In this document: positions 9,216 to 18,643 of the stretch, one piece after another
How positions within the stretch are numbered: position 1 is the first letter of the stretch
Layout: the number at the start of each line of letters is the position of its first letter
Translations under genes and position numbers: made by a program
Source of the DNA: Acetobacteraceae bacterium
Lineage (GTDB): Bacteria; Pseudomonadota; Alphaproteobacteria; Acetobacterales; Acetobacteraceae
NCBI GenBank assembly: GCA_019241425.1
Contig: JAFAXA010000197.1
Location: 1-33,904, forward strand
Reading direction: 5' to 3'
DNA: 33,904 nt
The notes under the pieces: model-generated
Databases searched by the model: none
Told to the model about the DNA's origin: nothing
The model's input: only the letters and a program-made list of their open reading frames with translations

Positions 9216-10364
9216 TCAAGCGATCCGCCTGCCACCCCGCCAAACCTGACGCACGACCGGCAGCGCGCCCGCCATGTGAACCCGGACCAGGTCGGCCCGC
9301 ATGCCCGGGGCGATCTCACCCCGGTCGCGCAAGTGAACGGCGCGGGCTGGATTGCGGGTAACGGTCGCGATCGCGTCCGGCAGCGTTATCGCGGGAACCC
9401 GCTGCGGCAGCGCGAACGCCGCCATGAGCAGGCTGCCGGGGATGTAATCGGACGAAAGAATATCCAGCAGTCCTGCACGCGCGAGGGCCTCGGCGGAAAC
9501 ATTCCCCGAATGCGAGCCGCCGCGGAGCAGATTGGGCGCGCCGACGACGACCGTGATCCCGTTTTCGTGGCAGGCGGAAGCGGCCTCCATCGTGGTCGGA
9601 AATTCGGACAATGCAATGCCCTCCTCGGCGGCTTGGGCAACATCGTCCGCCGTGGTGTCGTCGTGGCTAGCGAGCGGAACGCCGTGCTCCTGGGCGAGCC
9701 GGATCAATGCCGGCCGGCTCGCTTGCGCGCGCGCCGTCCCTTGCCGCATCCGCTCCCTTGCCCGCTCGCGAACCTCCGCCGCTTCCTTGCCGGTTTTGCG
9801 GGCGTATATGAGATACTTGTCGAGATCTCGGAACTGACGCTGGCCGGGCGTGTGGTCCATCAGCGACATCAAACCGGGCAAGCGATGCGCAACGAACCGC
9901 TTGACGGCGTTCATGACGTCGTCGGCCGGCATCTCGCAGCGCAGGTGTGTGATGTGGGAAGCGCGAAGCAAGTCCTGCTCCGCCGCTTGCTCGATCGTTT
10001 TCGCGAGTTCGAAAAGATCTGCTCCGGCGTCCCCGCCGTCCTCGTCGGTTCCTGCGCGCAGGCTGTCGAATACGGTGGTTATGCCGGATGCGGCAATCTG
10101 AGCGTCGTAGGCCAGCACCGCGCCGAGCTTGTGCCAGCGCACAGCCGGGCGCGGGTAGTAGTGGCTTTCGAGATGATCCGTGTGCAGCTCGACCAGGCCC
10201 GGAATGAGCGTGTCGCCGTTGAGATTCGCGCCACGTTCCGGTGCGCGACCTTCGCCGATTGCAGCGATTCGGCCGTCATCGCCGACCGTGAGCCAGCCAT
10301 GCTGCACACGGTCAGCCAGAACAAGGAAGGCATTCTCGGCGGTCGCGAGCGTGTCCGCCATCAT
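9216..10364 (-). CDS. phnM: Alpha-D-ribose 1-methylphosphonate 5-triphosphate diphosphatase
   Basis: GDTLIPGLVELHTDHLESHYYPRPAVRWHKLGAVLAYDAQIAASGITTVFDSL and IDILSSDYIPGSLLMAAF-type C-terminus; last gene of the phn operon. Confidence 0.95.
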   Translation of the reverse strand: MMADTLATAENAFLVLADRVQHGWLTVGDDGRIAAIGEGRAPERGANLNGDTLIPGLVELHTDHLESHYYPRPAVRWHKLGAVLAYDAQIAASGITTVFDSLRAGTDEDGGDAGADLFELAKTIEQAAEQDLLRASHITHLRCEMPADDVMNAVKRFVAHRLPGLMSLMDHTPGQRQFRDLDKYLIYARKTGKEAAEVRERARERMRQGTARAQASRPALIRLAQEHGVPLASHDDTTADDVAQAAEEGIALSEFPTTMEAASACHENGITVVVGAPNLLRGGSHSGNVSAEALARAGLLDILSSDYIPGSLLMAAFALPQRVPAITLPDAIATVTRNPARAVHLRDRGEIAPGMRADLVRVHMAGALPVVRQVWRGGRRIA

Positions 10365-11080
10365 ACCGCCTCCGCCGCCACGACCCGCGTGAAGCGCCCC
10401 AGATCGATTTCGCGGTCGGCGAGCGCGGCTCGGACTTCGGCATCATGAAACACGCCGAGCACGGCGCACCCCGAATCGCGACGCTGGCGCGCGAGCCCGA
10501 TCACAGCGGCGCGGTTCCTCGCATCGAGCGACGCGGTCGGCTCGTCCAACAGCAGCAATGGATGATTCCCAATGAGCCCGCGCGCGATGTTCACCCGCTG
10601 TTGCTCGCCGCCCGAAAAGGTCGCCGGCGGCAACGTCCAGAGCCGCGCCGGCAGGTTGAGCCTGCCCAGCAGTTCCCGGGCCCGCGCATCCGCGGCTTCA
10701 AAATCGAGGCCGCTGTCCCGCCCCGCTGCCGCGACTAGATCAAGCGCGCCGATGCGGGGAATAACGCGCAAAAACTGGCTGACATGCCCCATCGCACGCC
10801 GGCGCAATGCGATGATGCGCCGCGGCGTGGCCGATGCCACATCGACCCATTCTCCCTCATCCCGGACCTTGATCGCGCCCTCGTCGCAACGGTAGTTGCC
10901 GTACACCATGCGAAGCACCGAGGACTTGCCGGTGCCGGAGGGACCACCCAGCGCCACGCACTCGCCGCGCCGCACGGTAAAGCTCAGTCCGGAAAGCACG
11001 GGCAGCCTTACCCCCCCGCGCAGGTGCAAGGTGAAGGACTTACCCACATCTTCCAGTGCGAGCTGCGGGAGGTGCGTCAC
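10361..11080 (-). CDS. phnL: C-P lyase complex ATP-binding protein PhnL
   Basis: ABC ATPase (GPSGTGKSS, FSGGEQQRVNIARGLI, LLLLDEPTASLD) between phnK and phnM. Confidence 0.93.
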   Translation of the reverse strand: MTHLPQLALEDVGKSFTLHLRGGVRLPVLSGLSFTVRRGECVALGGPSGTGKSSVLRMVYGNYRCDEGAIKVRDEGEWVDVASATPRRIIALRRRAMGHVSQFLRVIPRIGALDLVAAAGRDSGLDFEAADARARELLGRLNLPARLWTLPPATFSGGEQQRVNIARGLIGNHPLLLLDEPTASLDARNRAAVIGLARQRRDSGCAVLGVFHDAEVRAALADREIDLGRFTRVVAAEAV

Positions 11081-11853
11081 GCGGCGAGCACCGAGGAAAC
11101 CAGGAGCTGCGTGTACGGCGCTTCGGGATCATCGAGGACGCGGTCTGTGAGCCCGGTCTCGATCACGCAGCCTCTTCGCATCACCATCATCCGATGCGAA
11201 AGAAGCCGTGCCACCGCGAGATCGTGCGTCACAATGACGATCGCGAGGCCGAGTTCCGTAACCAGACCGCGCACGAGATCGAGCAGCCGCGCCTGTACGG
11301 ACACGTCGAGTCCGGAGGTCGGCTCGTCCATCAACACAAGACGCGGTTCGGTGATGAGATTGCGCGCGATCTGCAGCCGCTGCCGCATGCCGCCGGAAAA
11401 GCTCTGCGGTGTCTCGTCGATCCGAGCCGGGTCGATCTCCACCCGGCGCAGCCAATCGGACGCGGCGCCCCGGATCTGGCCGTAATGCCGCATGCCGATC
11501 GCCATCAACCGTTCGCCCGCATTGCCGCCGGCGGAGACGGACATGCGCAAACCGTCGGTCGCATCCTGCCGGATGTAGCCCCATTCCGTTCGCGCTAGCA
11601 GACGCTGCGCCGCCTCGTCGAGCGTCGCCAGATCACGCACACCGCCGTCTCGCATCCGGTAGCGGACGCGGCCCGCATCTGGCGCCAGTTCCTGGGCGAG
11701 CAACCGCAGCAGCGTCGTCTTGCCGGAACCGGACTCTCCGACCACGGCCAGCACCTCGCCATCATGAAGATCGAACGACACATCGGCGCAGCCGGTTCGC
11801 GTGCCGTAGCGCATGGTCAGCCCCTCGACCGACAAGAGAGGCACGTTGGTCAT
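11077..11853 (-). CDS. phnK: C-P lyase complex ATP-binding protein PhnK
   Basis: MTNVPLLSVEGLTMRYGTRTGCADVSFDLHDGEVLAVVGESGSGKTTLLRLLAQELAPDAGRVRYRMRDG; the ATG at 11853 overlaps the phnJ stop. Confidence 0.94.
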   Translation of the reverse strand: MTNVPLLSVEGLTMRYGTRTGCADVSFDLHDGEVLAVVGESGSGKTTLLRLLAQELAPDAGRVRYRMRDGGVRDLATLDEAAQRLLARTEWGYIRQDATDGLRMSVSAGGNAGERLMAIGMRHYGQIRGAASDWLRRVEIDPARIDETPQSFSGGMRQRLQIARNLITEPRLVLMDEPTSGLDVSVQARLLDLVRGLVTELGLAIVIVTHDLAVARLLSHRMMVMRRGCVIETGLTDRVLDDPEAPYTQLLVSSVLAA

Positions 11854-12713
11854 AGCCCGAATGCACCCCCCCGATGGCCCGCAGCGCGGCGAGTCTCGCA
11901 ATGGTCTGTGTCCGAGCACACGAACATGCGGCGGCCGCGATCGTCCATCACCACCTCGTCGAGATACACGCCGATCGCGCCGCACAGCGCGCACGGCTCG
12001 GCAAATTCCTGCGCGCGGAACGGATGATCCTCAAAATCGAGGCTGCGAACGTTCGTGTACGGAGGCACGGCGTAGATCCGCCGCTCTCGCCCGGCACCGA
12101 ATAGCTGGAGTGCCGGCGAGTTGTCCATCTTCGGGTTGTCGAATTTCGGCGTCGGCGAGGGGTCCATGACGTAGCGCCCCTCGACCGCGACCGGGTACGC
12201 GTAGGTCGTCGCAATATGGCCGTGCCTGGATATATCCTCGTAAAGTTTCACCTGCATCAGCCCGTATTCGGCGAGCGCGTGAAGGCGGCGCGTCTCGGTC
12301 TCGCGCGGCTCCAGAAAGCGCAACGGCTCCGGGATGGGCACCTGGAAAACCAGGATCTGACCTTCGTGCAGCCGGCCTTCCGGGATGCGATGGCGGGTCT
12401 GGATGACCGTCGCTTCGCTCGTGCGCGTGGTCGTCGCGATGCCGGCCGTGTTGCGAAAGAAGGCGCGGATGGAAACCGCGTTCGTCGTGTCGTCCGCACC
12501 CTGATCGATCACCTTCAGCACGTCGCGCGGGCCGAGCACGGCGGCCGTCACTTGCACCCCGCCGGTGCCCCAGCCATAGGGCATCGGCATCTCCCGGCTG
12601 GCGAACGGCACCTGATAGCCGGGGATCGCGATCGCCTTCAGGATCGCGCGCCGGATCATCCGCTTGGTTTGCTCGTCGAGATAGGCGAAATTGTAGCCGA
12701 TCGCGCCGGTCAC
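11850..12713 (-). CDS. phnJ: C-P lyase catalytic subunit PhnJ (radical SAM)
   Basis: V(GTG)TGAIGYNFAYLDEQTKRMIRRAILKAIAIPGYQVPFASREMPMPYGWGTGGVQVTAAVLG; the cysteine pattern CxxC-x21-C-x5-C matches known PhnJ. The ORF listed to 13046 is an over-extension into phnI. Confidence 0.96.
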   Translation of the reverse strand: MTGAIGYNFAYLDEQTKRMIRRAILKAIAIPGYQVPFASREMPMPYGWGTGGVQVTAAVLGPRDVLKVIDQGADDTTNAVSIRAFFRNTAGIATTTRTSEATVIQTRHRIPEGRLHEGQILVFQVPIPEPLRFLEPRETETRRLHALAEYGLMQVKLYEDISRHGHIATTYAYPVAVEGRYVMDPSPTPKFDNPKMDNSPALQLFGAGRERRIYAVPPYTNVRSLDFEDHPFRAQEFAEPCALCGAIGVYLDEVVMDDRGRRMFVCSDTDHCETRRAAGHRGGAFGL

Positions 12714-13810
12714 GACATTTCGCCCACGTCCTTGCCTTCGGACGCATCGGCGCTTTCCGCGCGGAGCTTGCGCAACAGCCCAAGCTCCGCCTGAAAATCG
12801 ACGTAGTGCGGCAGCTTCAAATGCTCGACAAAGCCGGTCGCCTGCAGGCTGTCGCAATGGCTCAGCACGAACTCGCCGTCCTGCGCCGGCGCGCCTGTCT
12901 CCTCGCCGAATTCCGCCGCGCGCAGGGAGCGGTCCACGAGCGCCATCGCCATCGCCTTGCGCTCGCTCTGCCCGAACGCGAGGCCGTAGCCGCGGGTGAA
13001 CTGCGGCGCGCGGCCGCCGCCCGCGAACTGGTTCACCATCTCGCATTCGGTCAACGACATGCGCCCGAGCGGCACCAGGAAGCCGAGCTCTTCCGGCATA
13101 AATTCCAGCATCACATCGCCATACCGGATTTCGCCCGCGAAGGGATGCGTGCGGCCAAAGCCGCGCTGCGTGGAATAGCCGATCGCCAGCACAAAGCCTT
13201 CATCGCCGCGTGCCAGTGCCTGCAAGCGCAGCGCGCGCTCGGCCGGAAAGGCGACTGGCTCGCGAGTCAAATCCGGCACCGTCGCGCCCGGCCTTTCCGG
13301 CGGGTTCGGTTCGATCAGCGCTTCCTCGCCGAGCAGGGGCATAACGCGCGGCACCGTCTCGTCGGGCCGAGCGGCGGCCTCGGCGGGCGGCGGCGGCGGC
13401 AGGCCGGCCGCGAGCGTGAAATCGAGCAAACGGTGCGTGTAGTCGAAGGTCGGACCGAGCACCTGACCTCCCGGCACGTCTTTGAAGATCGCGGATACCC
13501 GGCGCTTGGCCCGCATCGCCCCGGTGTCAAACGGCTCGGCATACCCGAAACGTTGCAAAGTGGTGCGACAGGCCCGCACCAGAAACACGGCCTCCACCAC
13601 GTCGCCTCGTGCCTGCTTGATTGCGAGCGCGGCCAGCTCCGGATCGTAGCAGGAGCCTTCCGTCATGACCCGCGCGACCAGGAGCGCGAGCTGCTCGCCG
13701 ATCTGCGCCACCGAAAGATCGATCACACCGAGATCGCCCCGTCGCACATGCGCGAGCAAGCGGTGTGCATTTTCGATTGCGGCCTCGCCGCCTTTCACCG
13801 CCACGTACAT
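12710..13810 (-). CDS. phnI: C-P lyase core subunit PhnI
   Basis: MYVAVKGGEAAIENAHRLLA... and GYSTQRGFGRTHPFAGEIRYGDVMLEFMPEELGFLVPLGRMSLTECEMVNQF. Confidence 0.95.
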   Translation of the reverse strand: MYVAVKGGEAAIENAHRLLAHVRRGDLGVIDLSVAQIGEQLALLVARVMTEGSCYDPELAALAIKQARGDVVEAVFLVRACRTTLQRFGYAEPFDTGAMRAKRRVSAIFKDVPGGQVLGPTFDYTHRLLDFTLAAGLPPPPPAEAAARPDETVPRVMPLLGEEALIEPNPPERPGATVPDLTREPVAFPAERALRLQALARGDEGFVLAIGYSTQRGFGRTHPFAGEIRYGDVMLEFMPEELGFLVPLGRMSLTECEMVNQFAGGGRAPQFTRGYGLAFGQSERKAMAMALVDRSLRAAEFGEETGAPAQDGEFVLSHCDSLQATGFVEHLKLPHYVDFQAELGLLRKLRAESADASEGKDVGEMS

Positions 13811-13813
13811 GCA

Positions 13814-14410
13814 TCAGCCCTCCGCCACGACGCGGATCGAGCGCGGCAGCCCGGCGACCAGCATGGGCGCGGTCAGCAACAGGTCGATGCCGAGCGGAAA
13901 CCGCGCATGATTCCGGGCGAGCCGCGCCGGGAAATCAGGCGGTAACGGCGCGGTGCCGAGCCGAGCCCGGCCATTGATCCCCGGCCCCTCGAACCAACAA
14001 CCGGCGTCCTCGCTCAGCCGCTGCACGGCAAACACGAGGGTCGTGCTGCGATCGGGGTAGTCTGGCGTGCCCTCCGCAAACGCTTCCGGAGATGGGCAGC
14101 GCGCCGGATCGGCAAGGAGGGCGAAGGTTGCTGCGGCTGGATGCTCGGCGATCGGCGCCCCGGTATGGAAGCGGAGGAACGCCGGGACGGCGGGCGCTTG
14201 GTGGAGCGGTGCGTCGAGCCAGAGCGGCGTTTCGTGATCGGCCAGCGCCAGCGCGATTGCGGCCAGTTCGGGCGTGAGCGGCGGCGGCGGACCGGCGAGG
14301 CCCGCGAGACGGCGCGGGCGTGCGGGCCGGGCCAGCGCCTCCATCACCGCGCGGAACACGCACTGGCCGTCGAGCGCGGGATCGGCGAAGCCCGGCGAAA
14401 TCGCGTTCAT
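13814..14410 (-). CDS. phnH: C-P lyase core subunit PhnH
   Basis: SPGFADPALDGQCVFRAVMEALARPARPRRLAG, plus position in the operon. Confidence 0.93.
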   Translation of the reverse strand: MNAISPGFADPALDGQCVFRAVMEALARPARPRRLAGLAGPPPPLTPELAAIALALADHETPLWLDAPLHQAPAVPAFLRFHTGAPIAEHPAAATFALLADPARCPSPEAFAEGTPDYPDRSTTLVFAVQRLSEDAGCWFEGPGINGRARLGTAPLPPDFPARLARNHARFPLGIDLLLTAPMLVAGLPRSIRVVAEG

Positions 14411-14418
14411 TTTCCCGA

Positions 14419-14874
14419 TCAGTCCTCTCCCCGGACAAGGGTGAAGAAATCCACGCGGGTCGCCGCCGTCTGCCGTGCCGAAAGCGCCCGCTCGGCCTCG
14501 AGCCGCTCACCGACGGGAACGAGGGCGCGTTCGACGGCTTCCCGCCAATCCGCCAGTTGCCAGAGCGCGTCGAGCGTCGCGGCCGCGCGCGCCCGCTCGA
14601 GGTCCCGCCCGAGCAGATAGGCAAAGCCCGTCGCGTCGTCCGCCAGCCGCACTGTTGCCCGCGTCACCGTTGCCTCTCCGAGATTGAAAGGCGCGCCGTC
14701 GCCGCCGATCCGTCCGCGCGTCATTACCAATCCGGTTTCGGGCCGGCGCAGGTCGGTCACCGTTCCGGGATAGTTCACGCAGCGGAGCGCTGCTTCCAAC
14801 TCGGGACGGGTCGCTTCGGCGCAGACCGCCATGACCCGGCGGCGATGTTCCTGAGTGGAATCGCGGTCAGGCAT
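14419..14874 (-). CDS. phnG: C-P lyase core subunit PhnG
   Basis: MPDRDSTQEHRRRVMAVCAEATRPELEAAL...RPETGLVMTRGRIGGDGAPFNLGEATVTRATVRL; start at 14874 inside a longer open frame. Confidence 0.92.
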   Translation of the reverse strand: MPDRDSTQEHRRRVMAVCAEATRPELEAALRCVNYPGTVTDLRRPETGLVMTRGRIGGDGAPFNLGEATVTRATVRLADDATGFAYLLGRDLERARAAATLDALWQLADWREAVERALVPVGERLEAERALSARQTAATRVDFFTLVRGED

Positions 14875-14900
14875 GGAAGCGGCAACTCCGGCCAGGGCGG

Positions 14901-15785
14901 TCAAGCCGTCTGGCCCGGTGCTTCCCCCGCGATGGCGCGGCGGAGGCGGGCCGAGAGCCAGTCGATCAGGGCCACCATGACGAGAATGAGAAGGATGATG
15001 AACGACACCGCACGCCACTCCAGAGTGCGAATCATTTCCGAAAGTTGCAGGCCGATGCCGCCGGCCCCGATAATGCCGATAATGGTGGACGCGCGCACGT
15101 TCGACTCGAACAGATAGAGGGCCTGTCCGGCAAGCACCGGCATCACTTCGGGCAAGGTCGCGTAGCGGATGCGATGCAGGGCGCCGCCGCCGGCCGAGGT
15201 GATCCCTTCCGCGGCGCGTCCATCCGCCGCCTCGATTGCTTCCGAGAACATTTTGCCCAGCGTGCCTACATCGATCGTGACAATCGCAAGCACACCGGCA
15301 AACGGCCCGAGCCCGACCACGCCGATCCAGATCAGCGCCCAGATCAGCGTGTTGACGCCGCGCAGCGTGTCGAGACTGCGGCGCGTCAAAAATCGCACGG
15401 CACCGCTCACCGTGGTGTTGCGCGCCGCCAGCAGCGATACCGGGAGCGCGAGAAGCGCAGCGAAGCCGGTTCCGAGAAACGCGATCGCCAGCGTTTCGCC
15501 AAGGCCGGTCAGCGTCGAAAGCAAGATGCTCCAAGAGCCCGGATCAGGCGGTAGCATCAAGCCGGTGAACCACGCGAGCTGGCCCAGCCCGCCCAGCAAC
15601 AAGCCCGGAGAGAAGCCGAGCCGCCACAGGCCGAAGCAAAGCAATGCCAGCGCGGCGAACACAGCGAAAAGGCCGGCCACCCGTCTCCGATCGAGGGTCC
15701 TGAACGCATCCGGATGACGACGCTTGAGCGATTGCAGGTCCGCCAGCGCGGCGTCGCGAAGCGGCGCTGTGGCAGTGCCGCTCAC
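14901..15785 (-). CDS. phnE: Phosphonate ABC transporter permease PhnE (second copy)
   Basis: GTG start at 15785 (VSGTATAPLRDAALADLQ); NTLIWALIWIGVVGLGPFAGVLAIVTIDVGTLGKMFSEAIE and NVRASTIIGIIGAGGIGLQLSEMI. Confidence 0.9.
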   Translation of the reverse strand: MSGTATAPLRDAALADLQSLKRRHPDAFRTLDRRRVAGLFAVFAALALLCFGLWRLGFSPGLLLGGLGQLAWFTGLMLPPDPGSWSILLSTLTGLGETLAIAFLGTGFAALLALPVSLLAARNTTVSGAVRFLTRRSLDTLRGVNTLIWALIWIGVVGLGPFAGVLAIVTIDVGTLGKMFSEAIEAADGRAAEGITSAGGGALHRIRYATLPEVMPVLAGQALYLFESNVRASTIIGIIGAGGIGLQLSEMIRTLEWRAVSFIILLILVMVALIDWLSARLRRAIAGEAPGQTA

Positions 15786-16669
15786 GCGCGGGACTCCGCG
15801 CCCATTAAATGATGGCGGACCCGTTCGGTGCCGAGATCGATCAGCATCACGGTCCCGATCAGCAGCAAAAGAATCGCGGACACGTCCGCGTAGTAGAATT
15901 TGCGGATCGCCTCCATCAGATCCTGGCCGATGCCGCCTGCGCCCACGAAACCGAGCACGGAGGCTTCCCTCACATTGATTTCCAAGCGGAGCAGGGCGTA
16001 GCTCGCGAAATTGGGCAGGATCTGCGGGACAACGGCGAACCGCACCATGGCAGGCCATGACGCGCCCACAGCCGTAAGCCCCTCGATGGGTTTGCGGTCG
16101 GCGTTCTCGATGACCTCCGACATTTGCTTACCGAGTGCGCCGACCGTGTGGACGAGGAGCGCGAGCACGCCGGGAACCGGTCCGAGGCCGAAGGCGACTA
16201 CGAAAATCAACGCGAACACGATATCGGGAACGGTGCGGCAGAATTCCAGGAAACGCTTCGCCGTGCCGCGCAGCCAGCGGTTCGAAACGAGATTGGCCGC
16301 GGACGCGAAGCTGAGGAAAAAACCGCCCGCGGCCCCCAGGAACGTGCCGACATAGGCGATCAGCAGCGTATCGCCGAGCAAGCGCAACCAGCGGCGCAAG
16401 CCCCAGAACCACTCACGGGGGTCGGTCCAGGCGCGGGCACCGCCGTCCAGCGTGAAGATGCGGTCGAAATAGGAGAAGAATACCGGCAGGCGGCGCGCCA
16501 GCAACGCGGGATCAGCACCGACCAGCCAACCGGAAAACAGCGCCAGCGCGATAACCGCGACGGCAACGCCCATCGTCGCCCGGCGCTTCAGGCGTGCCGC
16601 GTCCCGGTACTCCCGGTCGAGCGCGTCGAGCCGCGGCGGGGCGGGCAACCGGACGGGCGAGGTCAGCAC
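15782..16669 (-). CDS. phnE: Phosphonate ABC transporter permease PhnE (first copy)
   Basis: FVVAFGLGPVPGVLALLVHTVGALGKQMSEVIENADRKPIEGLTAVGAS and NVREASVLGFVGAGGIGQDLMEAIRKFYYADVSAILLLL. The start is uncertain (GTG 16669; ORF open to 16711). Confidence 0.9.
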   Translation of the reverse strand: MLTSPVRLPAPPRLDALDREYRDAARLKRRATMGVAVAVIALALFSGWLVGADPALLARRLPVFFSYFDRIFTLDGGARAWTDPREWFWGLRRWLRLLGDTLLIAYVGTFLGAAGGFFLSFASAANLVSNRWLRGTAKRFLEFCRTVPDIVFALIFVVAFGLGPVPGVLALLVHTVGALGKQMSEVIENADRKPIEGLTAVGASWPAMVRFAVVPQILPNFASYALLRLEINVREASVLGFVGAGGIGQDLMEAIRKFYYADVSAILLLLIGTVMLIDLGTERVRHHLMGAESRA

Positions 16670-16679
16670 GAAAGAAGAA

Positions 16680-17588
16680 CTACTCCGCCTTGCGATGAAG
16701 CTTGTCCACAAAGCTGTTCAACTGAATAACAGGCTGGTAGGCCGCATTGTCGACCGGCGACCATGGCGCATACTTGCCTTCGTAAATTGTCTGATAGCCG
16801 GCCGGGTCTTGTGCCGGCATTTCCAGGGAGGCCGTGCGGATCTCGGTTTTCAGATCGTCCGGGAGGCTGTCAAGATACGCAATCGGTGAATTCACGATCT
16901 CATCCGACTTGAAGATGATACGGAAGTCGTCGGCCTTCACCATGCCTTTGCGCGCCATGCGCAGCAGGTTCGACTCGTCGGGCGAGTTCCACCAATTCGC
17001 GGCTACGTCGACTGTACCTTGGCCGAGCGCGATCACCGCGTTCTCATGGCTGCCAGTGTAGACGACGCGGTTGAAGAACGTGTCCGTATTGATGCCCATC
17101 TTGTTGAGCGCGAAGCGCGGCATGTTGTTGCCCGACGTCGAGTTCGGGTCGACGAGACCAAGATTCTTGCCTTTCAGGTCCTCGACCTTCTGATAAGGCG
17201 CATTCGCCTTGACATAGAATACGGAGTAATAGCCTTTCGTGCCGTCCAGGTTGGTCTCGATCAGGAAGGCGGTTGTCTGGACCCCCGTCATCAGCGCGCG
17301 CGCGAAAGACGCCGGCCCGTAATAGGCCACGTGAATGTTCCCGGCGCGTTGTCCCTCGATGACCGCCGCGTAGTCATTGGCGATCCTGAGCGTCACTTTC
17401 GTGCCCAACCGTTTCGACAGGTAGGTGGTGAACGGTGTCCAACGGTTAAGCGTGCCGGACCCGTTCTCCTCCGGGATCACGGCGAAAACAAGTTCCGGAT
17501 ACTGGCCGCGCCAGTCGGCCGCGTAACCGGTTCGCGCAACGGCGACCATCGCGGTCGAGGCCCCAAGCAGCGTGCGGCGACGGAGCAT
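16680..17588 (-). CDS. phnD: Phosphonate ABC transporter substrate-binding protein PhnD
   Basis: Twin-arginine-like signal MLRRRTLLGAS; LVFAVIPEENGSGTLNRWTPFTTYLSKRLGTKVTLRIANDYAAVIEGQRAGNIHVAYYGPASFARA. Confidence 0.93.
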   Translation of the reverse strand: MLRRRTLLGASTAMVAVARTGYAADWRGQYPELVFAVIPEENGSGTLNRWTPFTTYLSKRLGTKVTLRIANDYAAVIEGQRAGNIHVAYYGPASFARALMTGVQTTAFLIETNLDGTKGYYSVFYVKANAPYQKVEDLKGKNLGLVDPNSTSGNNMPRFALNKMGINTDTFFNRVVYTGSHENAVIALGQGTVDVAANWWNSPDESNLLRMARKGMVKADDFRIIFKSDEIVNSPIAYLDSLPDDLKTEIRTASLEMPAQDPAGYQTIYEGKYAPWSPVDNAAYQPVIQLNSFVDKLHRKAE

Positions 17589-17642
17589 GGCTTTTTCATC
17601 CCTGCGAAAAGCGCCTGCGCGCGAGCGAACAGGCAGAGCCGT

Positions 17643-18470
17643 TCAATGCTGAAACGCGGCGGCACCCTGCGGCAGTGCCGGTCGTGGCTCGATCAGGGCC
17701 GTCGCATCCGCCGCCGCGGATCTCGGCCGGTTCAACCCGTACAGATCCTCCGCCGCCGCGTCGTCGAGTGCTTCCGGAGCGCCGTCGAACACGAGGTGTC
17801 CGCCGGCGAGCCCCACCAGCCGGTTGCAATACGCGCGTGCAATTTCCAGCGAATGGAGGTTGCACAGGACAGTGATGCCGTACTCGCGATTGATGCTTGC
17901 GAGCGCGTCCATCACGGCGCGCGTGTTCCGCGGATCGAGCGAGGCGATCGGCTCGTCCGCGAGAATGATTTCGGGCTCCTGCACGAGCGCGCGTGCAATG
18001 GCGACGCGCTGTTGCTGACCACCGGAGAGGCGATCGGCCCGCAAGGCTGCCAGCTCACCGATATCGAAGCGCTCCAGCGCGGAAAGGGCGATCGCCCGAT
18101 CCGCCTCCGTCCACAACCCCAGCAGGGAGCGACGCGCGGGAACCTTGGCCAATCGACCGGCAAGCACGTTGGTCATGACGTCGAGCCGTGCGGAAAGGTT
18201 GAATTGCTGAAAGATCATCGCGCAGCGGGCACGCCACTGCCGCAGTTGCTTGCCGCGTAGCGCCGTGACCTCCTCGCCACGCCACACGATGCGCCCGCTG
18301 CTCGGCTCGGCGAGCCGGTTGATCATACGGAGGACAGTCGATTTGCCCGCTCCCGACCGGCCGATGACACCGACGAAACTGCCGGCTGGTATGGTCAGCG
18401 CGATTTCATGCACTGCGATGCGGTCGCCGAACCGGCGCGAAACCTGATCAAGCGTTAACGCTGCCTCCAT
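17643..18470 (-). CDS. phnC: Phosphonate ABC transporter ATP-binding protein PhnC
   Basis: [50 protein letters not shown]; first gene of the operon. Confidence 0.93.
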   Translation of the reverse strand: MEAALTLDQVSRRFGDRIAVHEIALTIPAGSFVGVIGRSGAGKSTVLRMINRLAEPSSGRIVWRGEEVTALRGKQLRQWRARCAMIFQQFNLSARLDVMTNVLAGRLAKVPARRSLLGLWTEADRAIALSALERFDIGELAALRADRLSGGQQQRVAIARALVQEPEIILADEPIASLDPRNTRAVMDALASINREYGITVLCNLHSLEIARAYCNRLVGLAGGHLVFDGAPEALDDAAAEDLYGLNRPRSAAADATALIEPRPALPQGAAAFQH

Positions 18471-18504
18471 CCGAGGCTATTTAGCGGAGCGGAGTGTTGA
18501 ACGG

Positions 18505-18533
18505 GTGACAGCTCCGTTACCTCTTGATGACAG
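18505..18533 (-). promoter_or_regulatory. Candidate PhoB (Pho) box upstream of phnC
   Basis: Minus strand reads CTGTCAT-CAAG-AGGTAAC-GGAG-CTGTCAC: two strong half-sites in 22-bp phase (2 x 11) with a degenerate unit between them, about 35-63 nt upstream of the phnC ATG. Confidence 0.65.
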
Positions 18534-18643
18534 GGCGCGCCTGCCCCCCGCGCCCGGATCGTAGCTTCGTTTGATACGTCTTGCTGAAGGTGGCGAGTTC
18601 GTGCTGGCCACCAACGATCAACAACTTGCGGCACGATGGCCGT

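Noticed and set aside
9138-10448. 436-aa plus-strand ORF opposite phnM
   Set aside because: Antisense shadow; phnM motifs are clear on the other strand.
12714-13046. N-terminal extension of the PhnJ ORF to 13046
   Set aside because: Overlaps phnI out of frame; the GTG at 12713 gives a canonical PhnJ start overlapping the phnI stop.
12806-13945. 379-aa plus-strand ORF opposite phnI
   Set aside because: Antisense shadow ORF.
17019-18260. 413-aa plus-strand ORF opposite phnD/phnC
   Set aside because: Antisense shadow ORF crossing two genes and their intergenic gap.
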